This document shows, piece after piece, positions 47,576-55,000 of a DNA stretch of 64,000 bases. The stretch is from Psychroflexus planctonicus. GTDB taxonomy: Bacteria > Bacteroidota > Bacteroidia > Flavobacteriales > Flavobacteriaceae. Both the position numbers and the translations under genes were made by a program. The notes beneath the pieces were generated by a model. It was given only the letters and a program-made list of their open reading frames with translations. It ran no database searches and was not told the DNA's origin. Each line of letters starts with the position of its first letter. Within the stretch, counting starts at the first letter, position 1. The stretch is from NCBI RefSeq assembly GCF_014640195.1, contig NZ_BMGM01000007.1, positions 1-64,000 of the forward strand. Direction: 5' to 3'.

Positions 47576-47953
47576 CTATAAATTATTTACAATTCTTGTA
47601 ATTCCATTTTTGATTAAAGGCTCATTGAAATTTATAAGTAAACCTAATTTTAGGTTGGTTAATTTCAAATAGGTTAAAACTTGTTTGGGGTGAACCATAG
47701 CAATATTTTCAACCGACTTTAATTCAATTAAAACTTTATTATTTACAATTAAATCTGCTCTAAAACCCAATTGCATTTTTAAATCATTCCAAATAACTGG
47801 AATTGATTTTTGACGCTCTACTTTTAAATTCAATTGTCTCAATTCATAATCCATAATTTCTTCGTAGACAGACTCCAAAAGCCCAGGACCTAATTCTGTA
47901 TGAATTTGATAAGCAGTATTTACAATAATTTTTGAAAGTTCATTCTCATTCAT
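47576..47953 (-). CDS. GxxExxY family protein (PD-(D/E)XK nuclease fold)
   Basis: A 125-residue protein. The name motif is present as G24-L-L-E27-S-V-Y30, and the nuclease core as RADLIVNN...VLIELKS with D67, E77 and K79, so the catalytic residues look intact. Function is unknown; these genes occur in many scattered copies in Bacteroidetes and seem mobile. The start is ATG at 47953. It sits between the E1 and E2 genes of one complex, with inverted copies of a CGCAAAGACGC repeat on its two sides, which suggests insertion into an operon. Confidence 0.88.
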   Translation of the reverse strand: MNENELSKIIVNTAYQIHTELGPGLLESVYEEIMDYELRQLNLKVERQKSIPVIWNDLKMQLGFRADLIVNNKVLIELKSVENIAMVHPKQVLTYLKLTNLKLGLLINFNEPLIKNGITRIVNNL

Positions 47954-47976
47954 AATTTTTTGCAATTTTAAAAGTC

Positions 47977-48070
47977 ATTTTGCGTCTTAGCGACCCTGTC
48001 TATGGTGGTAGGCATTTTAGCGAGGGGTCTTAGCCCTATTAAACTTTGCGTCTTTGCGTCTTTGCGTGAA
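47977..48070. repeat. TTTGCGTCTTTGCG-type repeat tract upstream of the GxxExxY gene
   Basis: A short copy (TTTGCGTCTTAGCGA, 47979-47993) and a longer triple copy (ACTTTGCGTCTTTGCG..., 48043-48070). These are inverted relative to the repeat at 47545. The longer copy runs up to the E2 stop codon. Confidence 0.8.
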
Positions 48071-48071
48071 A

Positions 48072-49397
48072 TTAATCAATTTGTTTTTCTTCCAAATAAT
48101 CCGCAATACGTCTTAAAAAACTACCTGCTAAAAATCCATCTACAATTCTATGGTCGAAGGACAAAGACAAATACATCATTTGTCTTATTTCAATTTTGTC
48201 ACCATCATCGTATTCCATAACTTCTGCACGTTTTTTTATAATCCCAGTTGCCAAAATAGCAGCTTCCGGTTGATTGATAATCGGTGTGCCCATCAAACTA
48301 CCAAAAGTCCCAACATTAGAAATGGTAAACGTACTGCCTTTGGTTTCATCGCTAGTAAGCTTATTATCTCTTGCTTTTGCTACCAATGCATTTACATTTT
48401 TAGCTAAAGTTTCCAAGTCTTTTTGATCAGTGTTTCTTACCACAGGAACAATAAGATTTCCGCTAGGTAAAGCCGTTGCCATCCCAATATGAATTTCATC
48501 TTTTACAATAATTTCATCTCCATCTAAAGACGAATTGATTTTTGGAAAGTCCTGAATAGCTTTTGTTACGGCTTGAATAAACAAGGGCGTAAACGTGAGT
48601 TTCTCGCCTGTTTTTTCCTGAAAAGAAGCTTTATTTTGGTTACGCCAATTTACCAAATTAGTTAAATCAGCTTCCACATAAGCCGTTACATGTGGCGAAG
48701 TATGTTTTGAAAACACCATGTGGTCTGCGATCATTTGACGCATGCGGTCCATCTTGATGCGCTCTCCTTGGCCTTTATCAAATTGCAAATCGGGTACTTG
48801 AAATCCAGCAGGAGTTTCAGCGACAGGCTGAGCAAATTGAGCTGGTCTTCCGTCTTCTATGTATTTAAAAATATCCGATTTCTGCAGTCGGTTGTTCGCA
48901 CCACTTGCTGGAATTCGAGCTAATTCTTCATAGCTAATGTGATGTTCTTTTGCGATTTTTTCTACTAGTGGCGAATAAAAATCCCCTCTTTTATCTCCCC
49001 TAAGGGGAGAAACTTTTTTTGTTTTGGGTGATTTTGACTTCGTAGTAGCTGGATTAGTTTGTGTTTTAGGTTCAGATGAAGACTGTTCCTTTTTTAACTC
49101 GGTAGGTTTAGCTTGTTTTTCCGAAGCGTCAATTTCTTCTAAAACAGCAATTACTTCACCTATTTTTACAATGTCTTGAGCATCATATTTGGTTTCAATT
49201 AACTTTCCTGAAAAAGGGGCTGGAACTTCATTGTCTACTTTATCTGTTCCTACTTCAACTAAAATATCGCCTTCATTAAAGTTTTCTCCTTCATTTACAA
49301 TCCAATTTAAAATTGTTCCTTCTGTAATGCTTTCTCCCATTTTGGGGAGTTTGAAATCAACTTTATTTGAAATTTCGGTTTTATCTGAATTACTCAT
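48072..49397 (-). CDS. 2-oxoacid dehydrogenase E2 (dihydrolipoyl acyltransferase)
   Basis: A 441-residue acyltransferase with one lipoyl domain (lipoylated K53 in VGTDKVDNE), a charged flexible linker (about 90-128), an E1/E3-binding domain (about 139-180, YSPLVEKIAKEH) and the catalytic domain with DHRIVDG near the C-terminus. It is the partner of the E1 gene at 45474. In the linker, residues about 128-139 (KKVSPLRGDKRG) are encoded by an intergenic-type repeat inserted in frame. Branched-chain rather than pyruvate complex is suggested by context. Confidence 0.9.
   Translation of the reverse strand: MSNSDKTEISNKVDFKLPKMGESITEGTILNWIVNEGENFNEGDILVEVGTDKVDNEVPAPFSGKLIETKYDAQDIVKIGEVIAVLEEIDASEKQAKPTELKKEQSSSEPKTQTNPATTKSKSPKTKKVSPLRGDKRGDFYSPLVEKIAKEHHISYEELARIPASGANNRLQKSDIFKYIEDGRPAQFAQPVAETPAGFQVPDLQFDKGQGERIKMDRMRQMIADHMVFSKHTSPHVTAYVEADLTNLVNWRNQNKASFQEKTGEKLTFTPLFIQAVTKAIQDFPKINSSLDGDEIIVKDEIHIGMATALPSGNLIVPVVRNTDQKDLETLAKNVNALVAKARDNKLTSDETKGSTFTISNVGTFGSLMGTPIINQPEAAILATGIIKKRAEVMEYDDGDKIEIRQMMYLSLSFDHRIVDGFLAGSFLRRIADYLEEKQID
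48980..49016. repeat. CCCCTAAGGGGAGAA-type repeat inside the E2 coding sequence
   Basis: The stretch around ATCTCCCCTAAGGGGAGA is a palindrome-bearing element of a kind normally found between genes in Flavobacteriia. Here it lies within the E2 linker and keeps the frame. Confidence 0.75.
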
Positions 49398-49426
49398 ACT
49401 TTACTTTTTCATGCTTGTACGGAAAC

Positions 49427-49449
49427 CTACCTTCCGGCATAGGCAGGGG
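49427..49449. repeat. Degenerate inverted repeat upstream of E2
   Basis: CCTACCT-TCCGG-CATAGGCAGG resembles the common Bacteroidetes intergenic repeat built on CCTGCCTGCCGGCAGGCAGG-like palindromes, now imperfect. Confidence 0.55.
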
Positions 49450-49506
49450 CGCAAAGCTGTTTTTATTTTTCATTTCTTCTTACTCTTAACTCAATCTACA
49501 AAACTT

Positions 49507-50112
49507 TCACTCATCATCTTCTCGCATAAAATTATTTAACGTCTTATAGAAATCTTCTTGCTTTGGTCGGTTTTTAGGAATTTCCCTAAGCGGTTCGACT
49601 TCTTCTAAACTTTCATGACAATCGGCTGGCAAATGCTGATATAATTTTGTTCCAGCGGTTTTCCAAGCTATCATTTCATCTGAAACTTGCTTAATTATTT
49701 TAGCTGGATTTCCCACTACCAAACTCCTATTCGGAATTTTAGTTTCAGCTTTAACAAAAGCCATAGCACCAACAACGCATTCGTTTCCAATTTCAGCATC
49801 GTCCATAATTACAGCGTTCATTCCTATCAAGCAATTTTCACCTAAATTGGCTCCGTGAATAATAGCTCCATGCCCAACATGCGCTCCTTTTTTAAGCACA
49901 ATGGACTTCCCCGGGAACATATGAACTGTACAATTTTCCTGTACGTTAACTCCATCTTCTAAAATAATTTCACCCCAATCGCCACGTATCGCAGCGCCAG
50001 GTCCAATATAACAATCTTTACCGATAATTACATTTCCAGTGACAGCAGCTTGTGGATGCACAAAGCTCGATTCGTGAATTACTGGTATGTGGTTTTTGAA
50101 TTTGTAGATCAT
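49507..50112 (-). CDS. Gamma-carbonic-anhydrase-like hexapeptide-repeat protein (PaaY/CaiE type)
   Basis: A 201-residue left-handed beta-helix protein with repeated hexapeptides (VTGNVIIGKDCYIGPGAAI, then GAHVGHGAIIHGANLGENC). Three histidines of the metal site are visible (in HMFPG, HVGHGAIIHG). PaaY is a thioesterase-type helper of phenylacetate breakdown and CaiE of carnitine use; the next gene upstream is an enoyl-CoA hydratase, so an acyl-CoA role is plausible. The start is ATG at 50112; three further codons upstream fall in a repeat. Confidence 0.82.
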   Translation of the reverse strand: MIYKFKNHIPVIHESSFVHPQAAVTGNVIIGKDCYIGPGAAIRGDWGEIILEDGVNVQENCTVHMFPGKSIVLKKGAHVGHGAIIHGANLGENCLIGMNAVIMDDAEIGNECVVGAMAFVKAETKIPNRSLVVGNPAKIIKQVSDEMIAWKTAGTKLYQHLPADCHESLEEVEPLREIPKNRPKQEDFYKTLNNFMREDDE

Positions 50113-50205
50113 AAGCCCCAAATCCCCAAAGGGGACTTTTTTAGTTATTAATTATGCCACACTTCAATTCCCTTCCTTTGGGAGTGTTAGGGTGGGCTTT
50201 CTATT
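50103..50205. repeat. Intergenic CCCAAAGGGG-type repeat pair
   Basis: AAATCCCCAAAGGGGACTTT at 50109-50128 and TTCCTTTGGGAGTGTTAGGGT near 50170-50195 form the two parts of a larger imperfect inverted repeat typical of Flavobacteriia intergenic regions. Confidence 0.6.
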
Positions 50206-50958
50206 CTATTTGAACCTCTTCAACTTCTCTTTTGTAAAAGTACTCAATACCAATTTACCGCTTATTTTTGCGCGTTCAATAAGTAGTTTGTCCCAATCTT
50301 CTGTTCCACGCCAGAACATTTGTTTCATGTGTTTTACCGCTTCGGGGTTATACTGACATAAATTTTCTGCCATTTCCGCTACGGCTTCGTCGAGTTCTTC
50401 TGTAGTTTCAAAAACCTTGGTAAACAAGCCTTTTTGTAATGCCCATTCTGGTGAGTAAAACGAATTGGCATCAATAGCAATTTGCGACATTCCGCTTACG
50501 CCTAATTTTCGTTCAACTGCAGGTCCAACTACAAACGGACCAATGCCAATGTTTAATTCACTCAACTTAATAGCTGCATATTGGGTTGCCATGCAATAAT
50601 CCATTGCTGAAGCTAAACCAACTCCACCACCAACGGTTTTACCTTGTACCCGACCAATGATAAATTTTGGACACTTACGCATAGCATTGATTACATTGGC
50701 AAAACCACTGAAAAATTTTTCTCCTGTTTGTTCGTCTTCAATAGCAATGAGTTCTTTAAAACTAGCTCCTGCACAAAAAGTTCGATCGCCACCAGATTTT
50801 AAAACAATAACTAGCACTTCATTATTTTCGCCCATTTGGGTAATGGTATCTGCTAATTTTGCTAAAATGTTACTAGGCAATGAATTGTGTGCCGGATGAA
50901 AAAATTCGATAGTAGCTATTTGGTGTTGAATATCGTGTTTTACGTAAGCTTCAGACAT
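50206..50958 (-). CDS. Enoyl-CoA hydratase/isomerase family protein
   Basis: A 250-residue crotonase-fold enzyme. Oxyanion-hole elements are seen in FCAGASFKEL (about 61-70) and GKTVGGGVGLASAMDY (about 106-121). It may be a methylglutaconyl-CoA or enoyl-CoA hydratase; the catalytic glutamates are not obvious at the usual places, so isomerase or other activity is possible. Expressed from its own promoter, which is overlapped by a palindrome; the hexapeptide-repeat gene follows on the same strand. Confidence 0.85.
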   Translation of the reverse strand: MSEAYVKHDIQHQIATIEFFHPAHNSLPSNILAKLADTITQMGENNEVLVIVLKSGGDRTFCAGASFKELIAIEDEQTGEKFFSGFANVINAMRKCPKFIIGRVQGKTVGGGVGLASAMDYCMATQYAAIKLSELNIGIGPFVVGPAVERKLGVSGMSQIAIDANSFYSPEWALQKGLFTKVFETTEELDEAVAEMAENLCQYNPEAVKHMKQMFWRGTEDWDKLLIERAKISGKLVLSTFTKEKLKRFK

Positions 50959-50996
50959 AATTTATAGTTTAAATTCTAAATCGTTTTCGAGTGTTT

Positions 50997-51028
50997 CAAA
51001 ACTAACAATTGTTAGGCGTATGTACAAA
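50997..51028 (-). promoter_or_regulatory. Promoter of the enoyl-CoA hydratase gene, with operator-like palindrome
   Basis: Minus strand: TTTG (51028-51025), 20 bp, TAGTTTTG (51004-50997). The perfect 14-bp palindrome CTAACAATTGTTAG at 51002-51015 overlaps the -7 box and spacer, the expected place for a repressor such as a TetR-family regulator. Confidence 0.65.
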
Positions 51029-51079
51029 ACTTTAGGATTTTAAAATGATGAGTTATAAAGTCATATTTTTAGAAATTTT

Positions 51080-51087
51080 TATGTTTG
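51080..51087 (+). promoter_or_regulatory. -7 box of the 574-residue TonB-like protein gene
   Basis: TATGTTTG fits TAnnTTTG, 30 bp before the ATG at 51118. No -33 element is evident. Confidence 0.4.
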
Positions 51088-51117
51088 TGTGCTGTAACTA
51101 AAAATAGTTTTTCCATT

Positions 51118-52842
51118 ATGAGTAAAAACATCCTTTTATTATTCAGTTTCATTTTGCTTTTATATAGCGGAACTCATGCACAGAAAATTGAATCTGTTCA
51201 AAAAACACACGAAAAGTATGTGAAAATAGGTGAAACGCTTTTTAGTGATTCAGATGAAGAATTTAAAATGTTAGTAGATGTCTTGATTGAAGACTTAAAA
51301 GAAAAAGTAAATAGAAATGAATTTTATAAAACCAAAGCATTTTTAAATGTTCTTGCTAAAAGAGAATTATCTAGTAAATATGCCAGCTTATTTAATCAAT
51401 ACAATGTTTCGTACACTACCTATTTACAGCATTTAAAAAAAGGATTTGTTGAAAATGTAACTGAAATTTCTCCTGAAGAAGAAAAGATATACCAGAATTA
51501 TTTAGCTGAAGCGGAAGCTTTTTTTGAAAAGCAAAAAACTAATCAAATTATAAATAAAGACTTAAGACTAGATCGGGATAAAAATGAGATTTTATCTAGA
51601 GAAAGCTTCTATAAACTTAAGGCTTACGCAAAAGTTGCTGCTCGATACGACTTCTTAGATTATATTAGAGAAGATCTTCTAAATCTAAAGTCAGACTACG
51701 ATTATTATCTTGATAGAATGATTAGTACAGGCATGCTAAACGCTAGTAGTAATGAAAAAAAGTTAACAAAAGAAAATTATCATTTTGTTAAGTCTCCAGT
51801 TTATGAAGGTTGTGATCCTAACTTACCTAATCAAAGCTTAGAATATTGTACTCGTTCTAAAATCAAAGCTTTTTTTGACAAAAATTTTGATATGGAGCAG
51901 GCTCAAAAAATAATGAATACTGAAACAATTCAGTTTTTTGTTCATTTTGATATTGATAAACAAGGGAACATTAAAAATATACAAGGCTACACACCAAATA
52001 AAAAACTAGATGTATTAGCAAAAGAAGCCTTGGAAAAATTACCTAAGCTAAAACCAGCAAAAAGTGAAGGAAAAGCTGTTGAGTACAATTACGTAATGCC
52101 ATTTGGATTTGATACCAATGCTGCTAAAAACCAAAGATTAAAGATGCAAGAACGTAGAGCACCAATTTATCCTGGCTGCGATGAAAAAATGAGTAACAAT
52201 CTTCTAAGGGATTGCATGAACGAAAAGGTTTCTTCATTTCTCAACAAAAGTTCACTTAGCGAAGCAGCTAAAAAAGTTTTAGATGAAGGCATGTACAAAG
52301 CTTATGTTAAATTTAAAGTTACAAAAGAAGGTTATGTTGAAGTTTTCAAAATAAACACAGACCAACCTAAATTAATTCCACTTGTTGAAGAAATGATTGC
52401 TGGATTACCAAAAATGAAACCTGCTTTATTAAAAGGAAAATCAGTTGCAGTATTTTACACCATTCCTTTAAATATAAAAATCGGCAATTCTAGCTCAACT
52501 AAAAATTTTAAAGCTCCCATTTACCCGGGATGTGATATGGATATGAGCAATTATGAGCTTAAACACTGTATGCAAGAGAAAATTCAATATTTCTTTCAAA
52601 AGCAAATTAAAAAGGCCAATTTTTCAGAAAAAATTGACACCGGAAACTATAATGTGCTAGTGAACTTCCAAATTGATGCTACAGGAAAAGTTTCAGATAT
52701 CAATGCCGATGGACTTTTTACTTCATTGAATAATGAAGTGGAATCAATTTTAAAAAAATTGCCTCCTATTTTTCCAGCAAAAGAAGAAGGCTTGGCAGTA
52801 AAGAGCGAACATCGTATTTCTTTTAGCATTGAAATTGACTAA
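51118..52842 (+). CDS. Secreted protein with three TonB-like C-terminal domains
   Basis: A 574-residue protein with signal peptide ending at THAQ (19-22). It is built from repeated modules: two helical FYK-KA(F/Y) modules (about 60-110 and 160-205) and three TonB-C-like domains (about 228-330, 348-455, 467-574), each opening P-x-Y-x-G-C-D and carrying a second cysteine 13-14 residues later. The same module types make up the C-terminal half of the M56 protease encoded 470 bp downstream. There is no N-terminal anchor for ExbBD contact. Function unknown; possibly a partner or decoy of that protease. The start is the ATG at 51118. Confidence 0.72.
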   Translation: MSKNILLLFSFILLLYSGTHAQKIESVQKTHEKYVKIGETLFSDSDEEFKMLVDVLIEDLKEKVNRNEFYKTKAFLNVLAKRELSSKYASLFNQYNVSYTTYLQHLKKGFVENVTEISPEEEKIYQNYLAEAEAFFEKQKTNQIINKDLRLDRDKNEILSRESFYKLKAYAKVAARYDFLDYIREDLLNLKSDYDYYLDRMISTGMLNASSNEKKLTKENYHFVKSPVYEGCDPNLPNQSLEYCTRSKIKAFFDKNFDMEQAQKIMNTETIQFFVHFDIDKQGNIKNIQGYTPNKKLDVLAKEALEKLPKLKPAKSEGKAVEYNYVMPFGFDTNAAKNQRLKMQERRAPIYPGCDEKMSNNLLRDCMNEKVSSFLNKSSLSEAAKKVLDEGMYKAYVKFKVTKEGYVEVFKINTDQPKLIPLVEEMIAGLPKMKPALLKGKSVAVFYTIPLNIKIGNSSSTKNFKAPIYPGCDMDMSNYELKHCMQEKIQYFFQKQIKKANFSEKIDTGNYNVLVNFQIDATGKVSDINADGLFTSLNNEVESILKKLPPIFPAKEEGLAVKSEHRISFSIEID

Positions 52843-52906
52843 TAAAAGTTAATTAAGCTTTCTTAAATAGAGCAATTTAGATTTTTTCAACTAAAAAAAT
52901 AGTTTA

Positions 52907-52929
52907 AACTAAATATTTAGTTATATTTG
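52907..52929 (+). promoter_or_regulatory. BlaI operon -7 box with overlapping palindromic operator
   Basis: Perfect 16-bp palindrome AACTAAATATTTAGTT (52907-52922) abuts and overlaps by one base the -7 box TATATTTG (52922-52929), 17 bp before the blaI-like start. This placement fits autorepression by the BlaI-type protein. Confidence 0.62.
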
Positions 52930-52946
52930 AAAAATAAATTTATCCA

Positions 52947-53309
52947 ATGAAAGAATTGACCAAGGCAGAAGAAGAAGTAATGCAATATGTATGGAAGCTA
53001 AAAGAAGCTAAAGTAGCCGATATTATTGAACACATGCCAAATCCGAAACCAGCATATAACACGGTTTCTACCTTAATTCGGATTTTGGAACAAAAAGGAT
53101 TTGTAGGTTACCAAAAACAAGGCCGTGGACATATATATTTCCCAAAAGTAGAACAAGCGCAATACAAAGACGCAAGCATGAAAAAGCTAATCAATAACTA
53201 TTTTGAAGGTTCATTTTCTTCGATGGTTTCCTTTTTTATGAAAAAAAATGACTTGCGTTTATCAGATTTGGAACAGATTATGAAGGACTTGAATAAAAAC
53301 GAAAAATAA
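52947..53309 (+). CDS. BlaI/MecI/CopY family transcriptional repressor
   Basis: A 120-residue winged-helix protein opening with LTKAEEEVMQYVWKL, the first recognition segments NTVSTLIRILEQKGFV, and a C-terminal dimerisation helix. BlaI repressors are cleaved or released by a membrane M56 protease; here such a protease gene follows with a one-base overlap. It probably represses its own operon through the palindrome at 52907-52922. No beta-lactamase gene is nearby, so the stimulus is not evident. Confidence 0.93.
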   Translation: MKELTKAEEEVMQYVWKLKEAKVADIIEHMPNPKPAYNTVSTLIRILEQKGFVGYQKQGRGHIYFPKVEQAQYKDASMKKLINNYFEGSFSSMVSFFMKKNDLRLSDLEQIMKDLNKNEK

Positions 53310-54889
53310 TGCCGATTTTAATTCAAATACTATTTTATCAAGGCTTGTTTTTACTGGTTTACCAGCTGATAAAAAAAGAGCCCTTTTTTCAACTGAATCG
53401 GTTTTATTTGCTATTCACTTTAATCGCTTCATTTGCCTTGCCTTTTGTGGAGTGGAATTGGTTTCAGTTTAATTTAGAACAAGAAACTTTTCAAAAACTA
53501 AACGCCATCAATTTACCAGAAGTAGTTATTGGAAACGATGCCGCTTCAACTACAAAAAACACACAACAACACACATCAATTCAATATATGGCTATTTTGG
53601 AAAATCTATACTTTTTAGGTTTTTCAATTGCAGTTAGTCTATTATACATTAAAGTTGAAGGACTTATTCAGCTAATTCAAGAAAACAATTCATTACCCAA
53701 ACCAAATTGTAAACTTGTTTATTTAAAAGGCGAACACGAAGCGTTTAGCTTTTACAATTATGTATTTATAGGTGAAGAAATTTGCCCAAAGCAACAAATT
53801 ACCATTTTAGCACACGAACAACAACACGTAAAATTGAAACACAGTTTAGACAATAGCTTTGTAGCTGCATTGCGCGTATTCATGTGGTTTAACCCACTAC
53901 TCTATTACTATCAAAAAGAATTGCAATTGTTACATGAGTACCAAGCCGATGCTAAGGTGTGCGAACAACACAATCCGAAAACCTATGCATGGCAGTTGCT
54001 CAATTCTGCATTTAAAACCAAAAACATGAGCTTAATGAGTTCATTTTATCATTCATCATTCATTAAAAACCGAATAACTATGTTACAAAAAAGAAACAAA
54101 AACAGCCAAAGCATTTTTAAATATGCCATTGTTACACCTATTTTATTGATGGCTTTCAGCTTCAATTTAGTAGCGCAAAGTAGCTTACCCAAAGACGAAC
54201 AAGTGCTTTTAGAGAAGTATAAAAAAGAAATTGCTGAACTGGTTGAGCAAGGAGACATGTCTGTTTATTACGATTATGTAATAAATGTTGAAAAAGACGA
54301 AAACAATATGCTTACCAAAGATGCATTTTACAGAATGAAGGCTTTCGGCATTTTGGCTAATGAAAAAGGGATGAAGCCAACAAAAAAATTGGATAAGGCT
54401 TTATTAACAGAAGATTATTCTGCTTACACCAAAAGAATGAATAAGCGGAAAGAGATTGTTGTTATGGGAAGTGCAAAAAAAGAAAATAAAAAAATCGAAT
54501 ATAATTCTGACGTGCCTTTCGCATCTGTAGATCGTGTTCCCATTTATCCGGGTTGTGATGAAAGCTTAAACAATAATGAATTAAGAAAATGCATGTCTGA
54601 AAAGATTCAACAGCACGTCAACTCCAATTTTAAGACTTCAGTGGCATCAAAACTAGGAATAGAAGGACAAACTAGAATTTACGTACGATTTGCCATAGCA
54701 AAAGATGGAAATATTGCCGATGTTAACGCTCGTGCAGCGCATCCAGATTTATCAGATGAAGGTGAACGAGTTGTAAACAGCTTACCTAAAATGAAACCGG
54801 GTATACATAACAAAGAAGCGGTAAATGTAATTTATACTTTACCCATAACACTTATGGTACCAGAGAAAGAAGAAACGGAAGGAAAATGA
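53309..54889 (+). CDS. M56 (BlaR1-type) metallopeptidase with TonB-like C-terminal domain
   Basis: A 526-residue membrane protease. Membrane helices lie at about 3-21, 32-50, 99-116 and 272-290; the zinc site is HEQQH (169-173) with a likely third ligand E210 in LLHEYQAD, facing the cytoplasm. After the last helix comes an extracytoplasmic part: a helical FYRMKAF module (about 335-380) and a TonB-C-like domain (about 409-520, PIYPGCD). The sensor part is thus not a penicillin-binding domain. With the repressor gene it forms a signal-sensing pair whose signal is unknown. Confidence 0.88.
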   Translation: MPILIQILFYQGLFLLVYQLIKKEPFFQLNRFYLLFTLIASFALPFVEWNWFQFNLEQETFQKLNAINLPEVVIGNDAASTTKNTQQHTSIQYMAILENLYFLGFSIAVSLLYIKVEGLIQLIQENNSLPKPNCKLVYLKGEHEAFSFYNYVFIGEEICPKQQITILAHEQQHVKLKHSLDNSFVAALRVFMWFNPLLYYYQKELQLLHEYQADAKVCEQHNPKTYAWQLLNSAFKTKNMSLMSSFYHSSFIKNRITMLQKRNKNSQSIFKYAIVTPILLMAFSFNLVAQSSLPKDEQVLLEKYKKEIAELVEQGDMSVYYDYVINVEKDENNMLTKDAFYRMKAFGILANEKGMKPTKKLDKALLTEDYSAYTKRMNKRKEIVVMGSAKKENKKIEYNSDVPFASVDRVPIYPGCDESLNNNELRKCMSEKIQQHVNSNFKTSVASKLGIEGQTRIYVRFAIAKDGNIADVNARAAHPDLSDEGERVVNSLPKMKPGIHNKEAVNVIYTLPITLMVPEKEETEGK

Positions 54890-55000
54890 TTTTTCGATTT
54901 CAGATTGTTGATTTAAGATTCTTTGTAATTTAAATGAACTTGATCTGTATAGTTAGATATGTTTCTGTTGGAATACAAAATTGAAACTAATGAATGTACT

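Noticed and set aside
48002-48407. Plus-strand ORFs over the repeat tract and the end of the E2 gene
   Set aside because: They are antisense to the conserved acyltransferase end or are made of the TTTGCGTC repeat.
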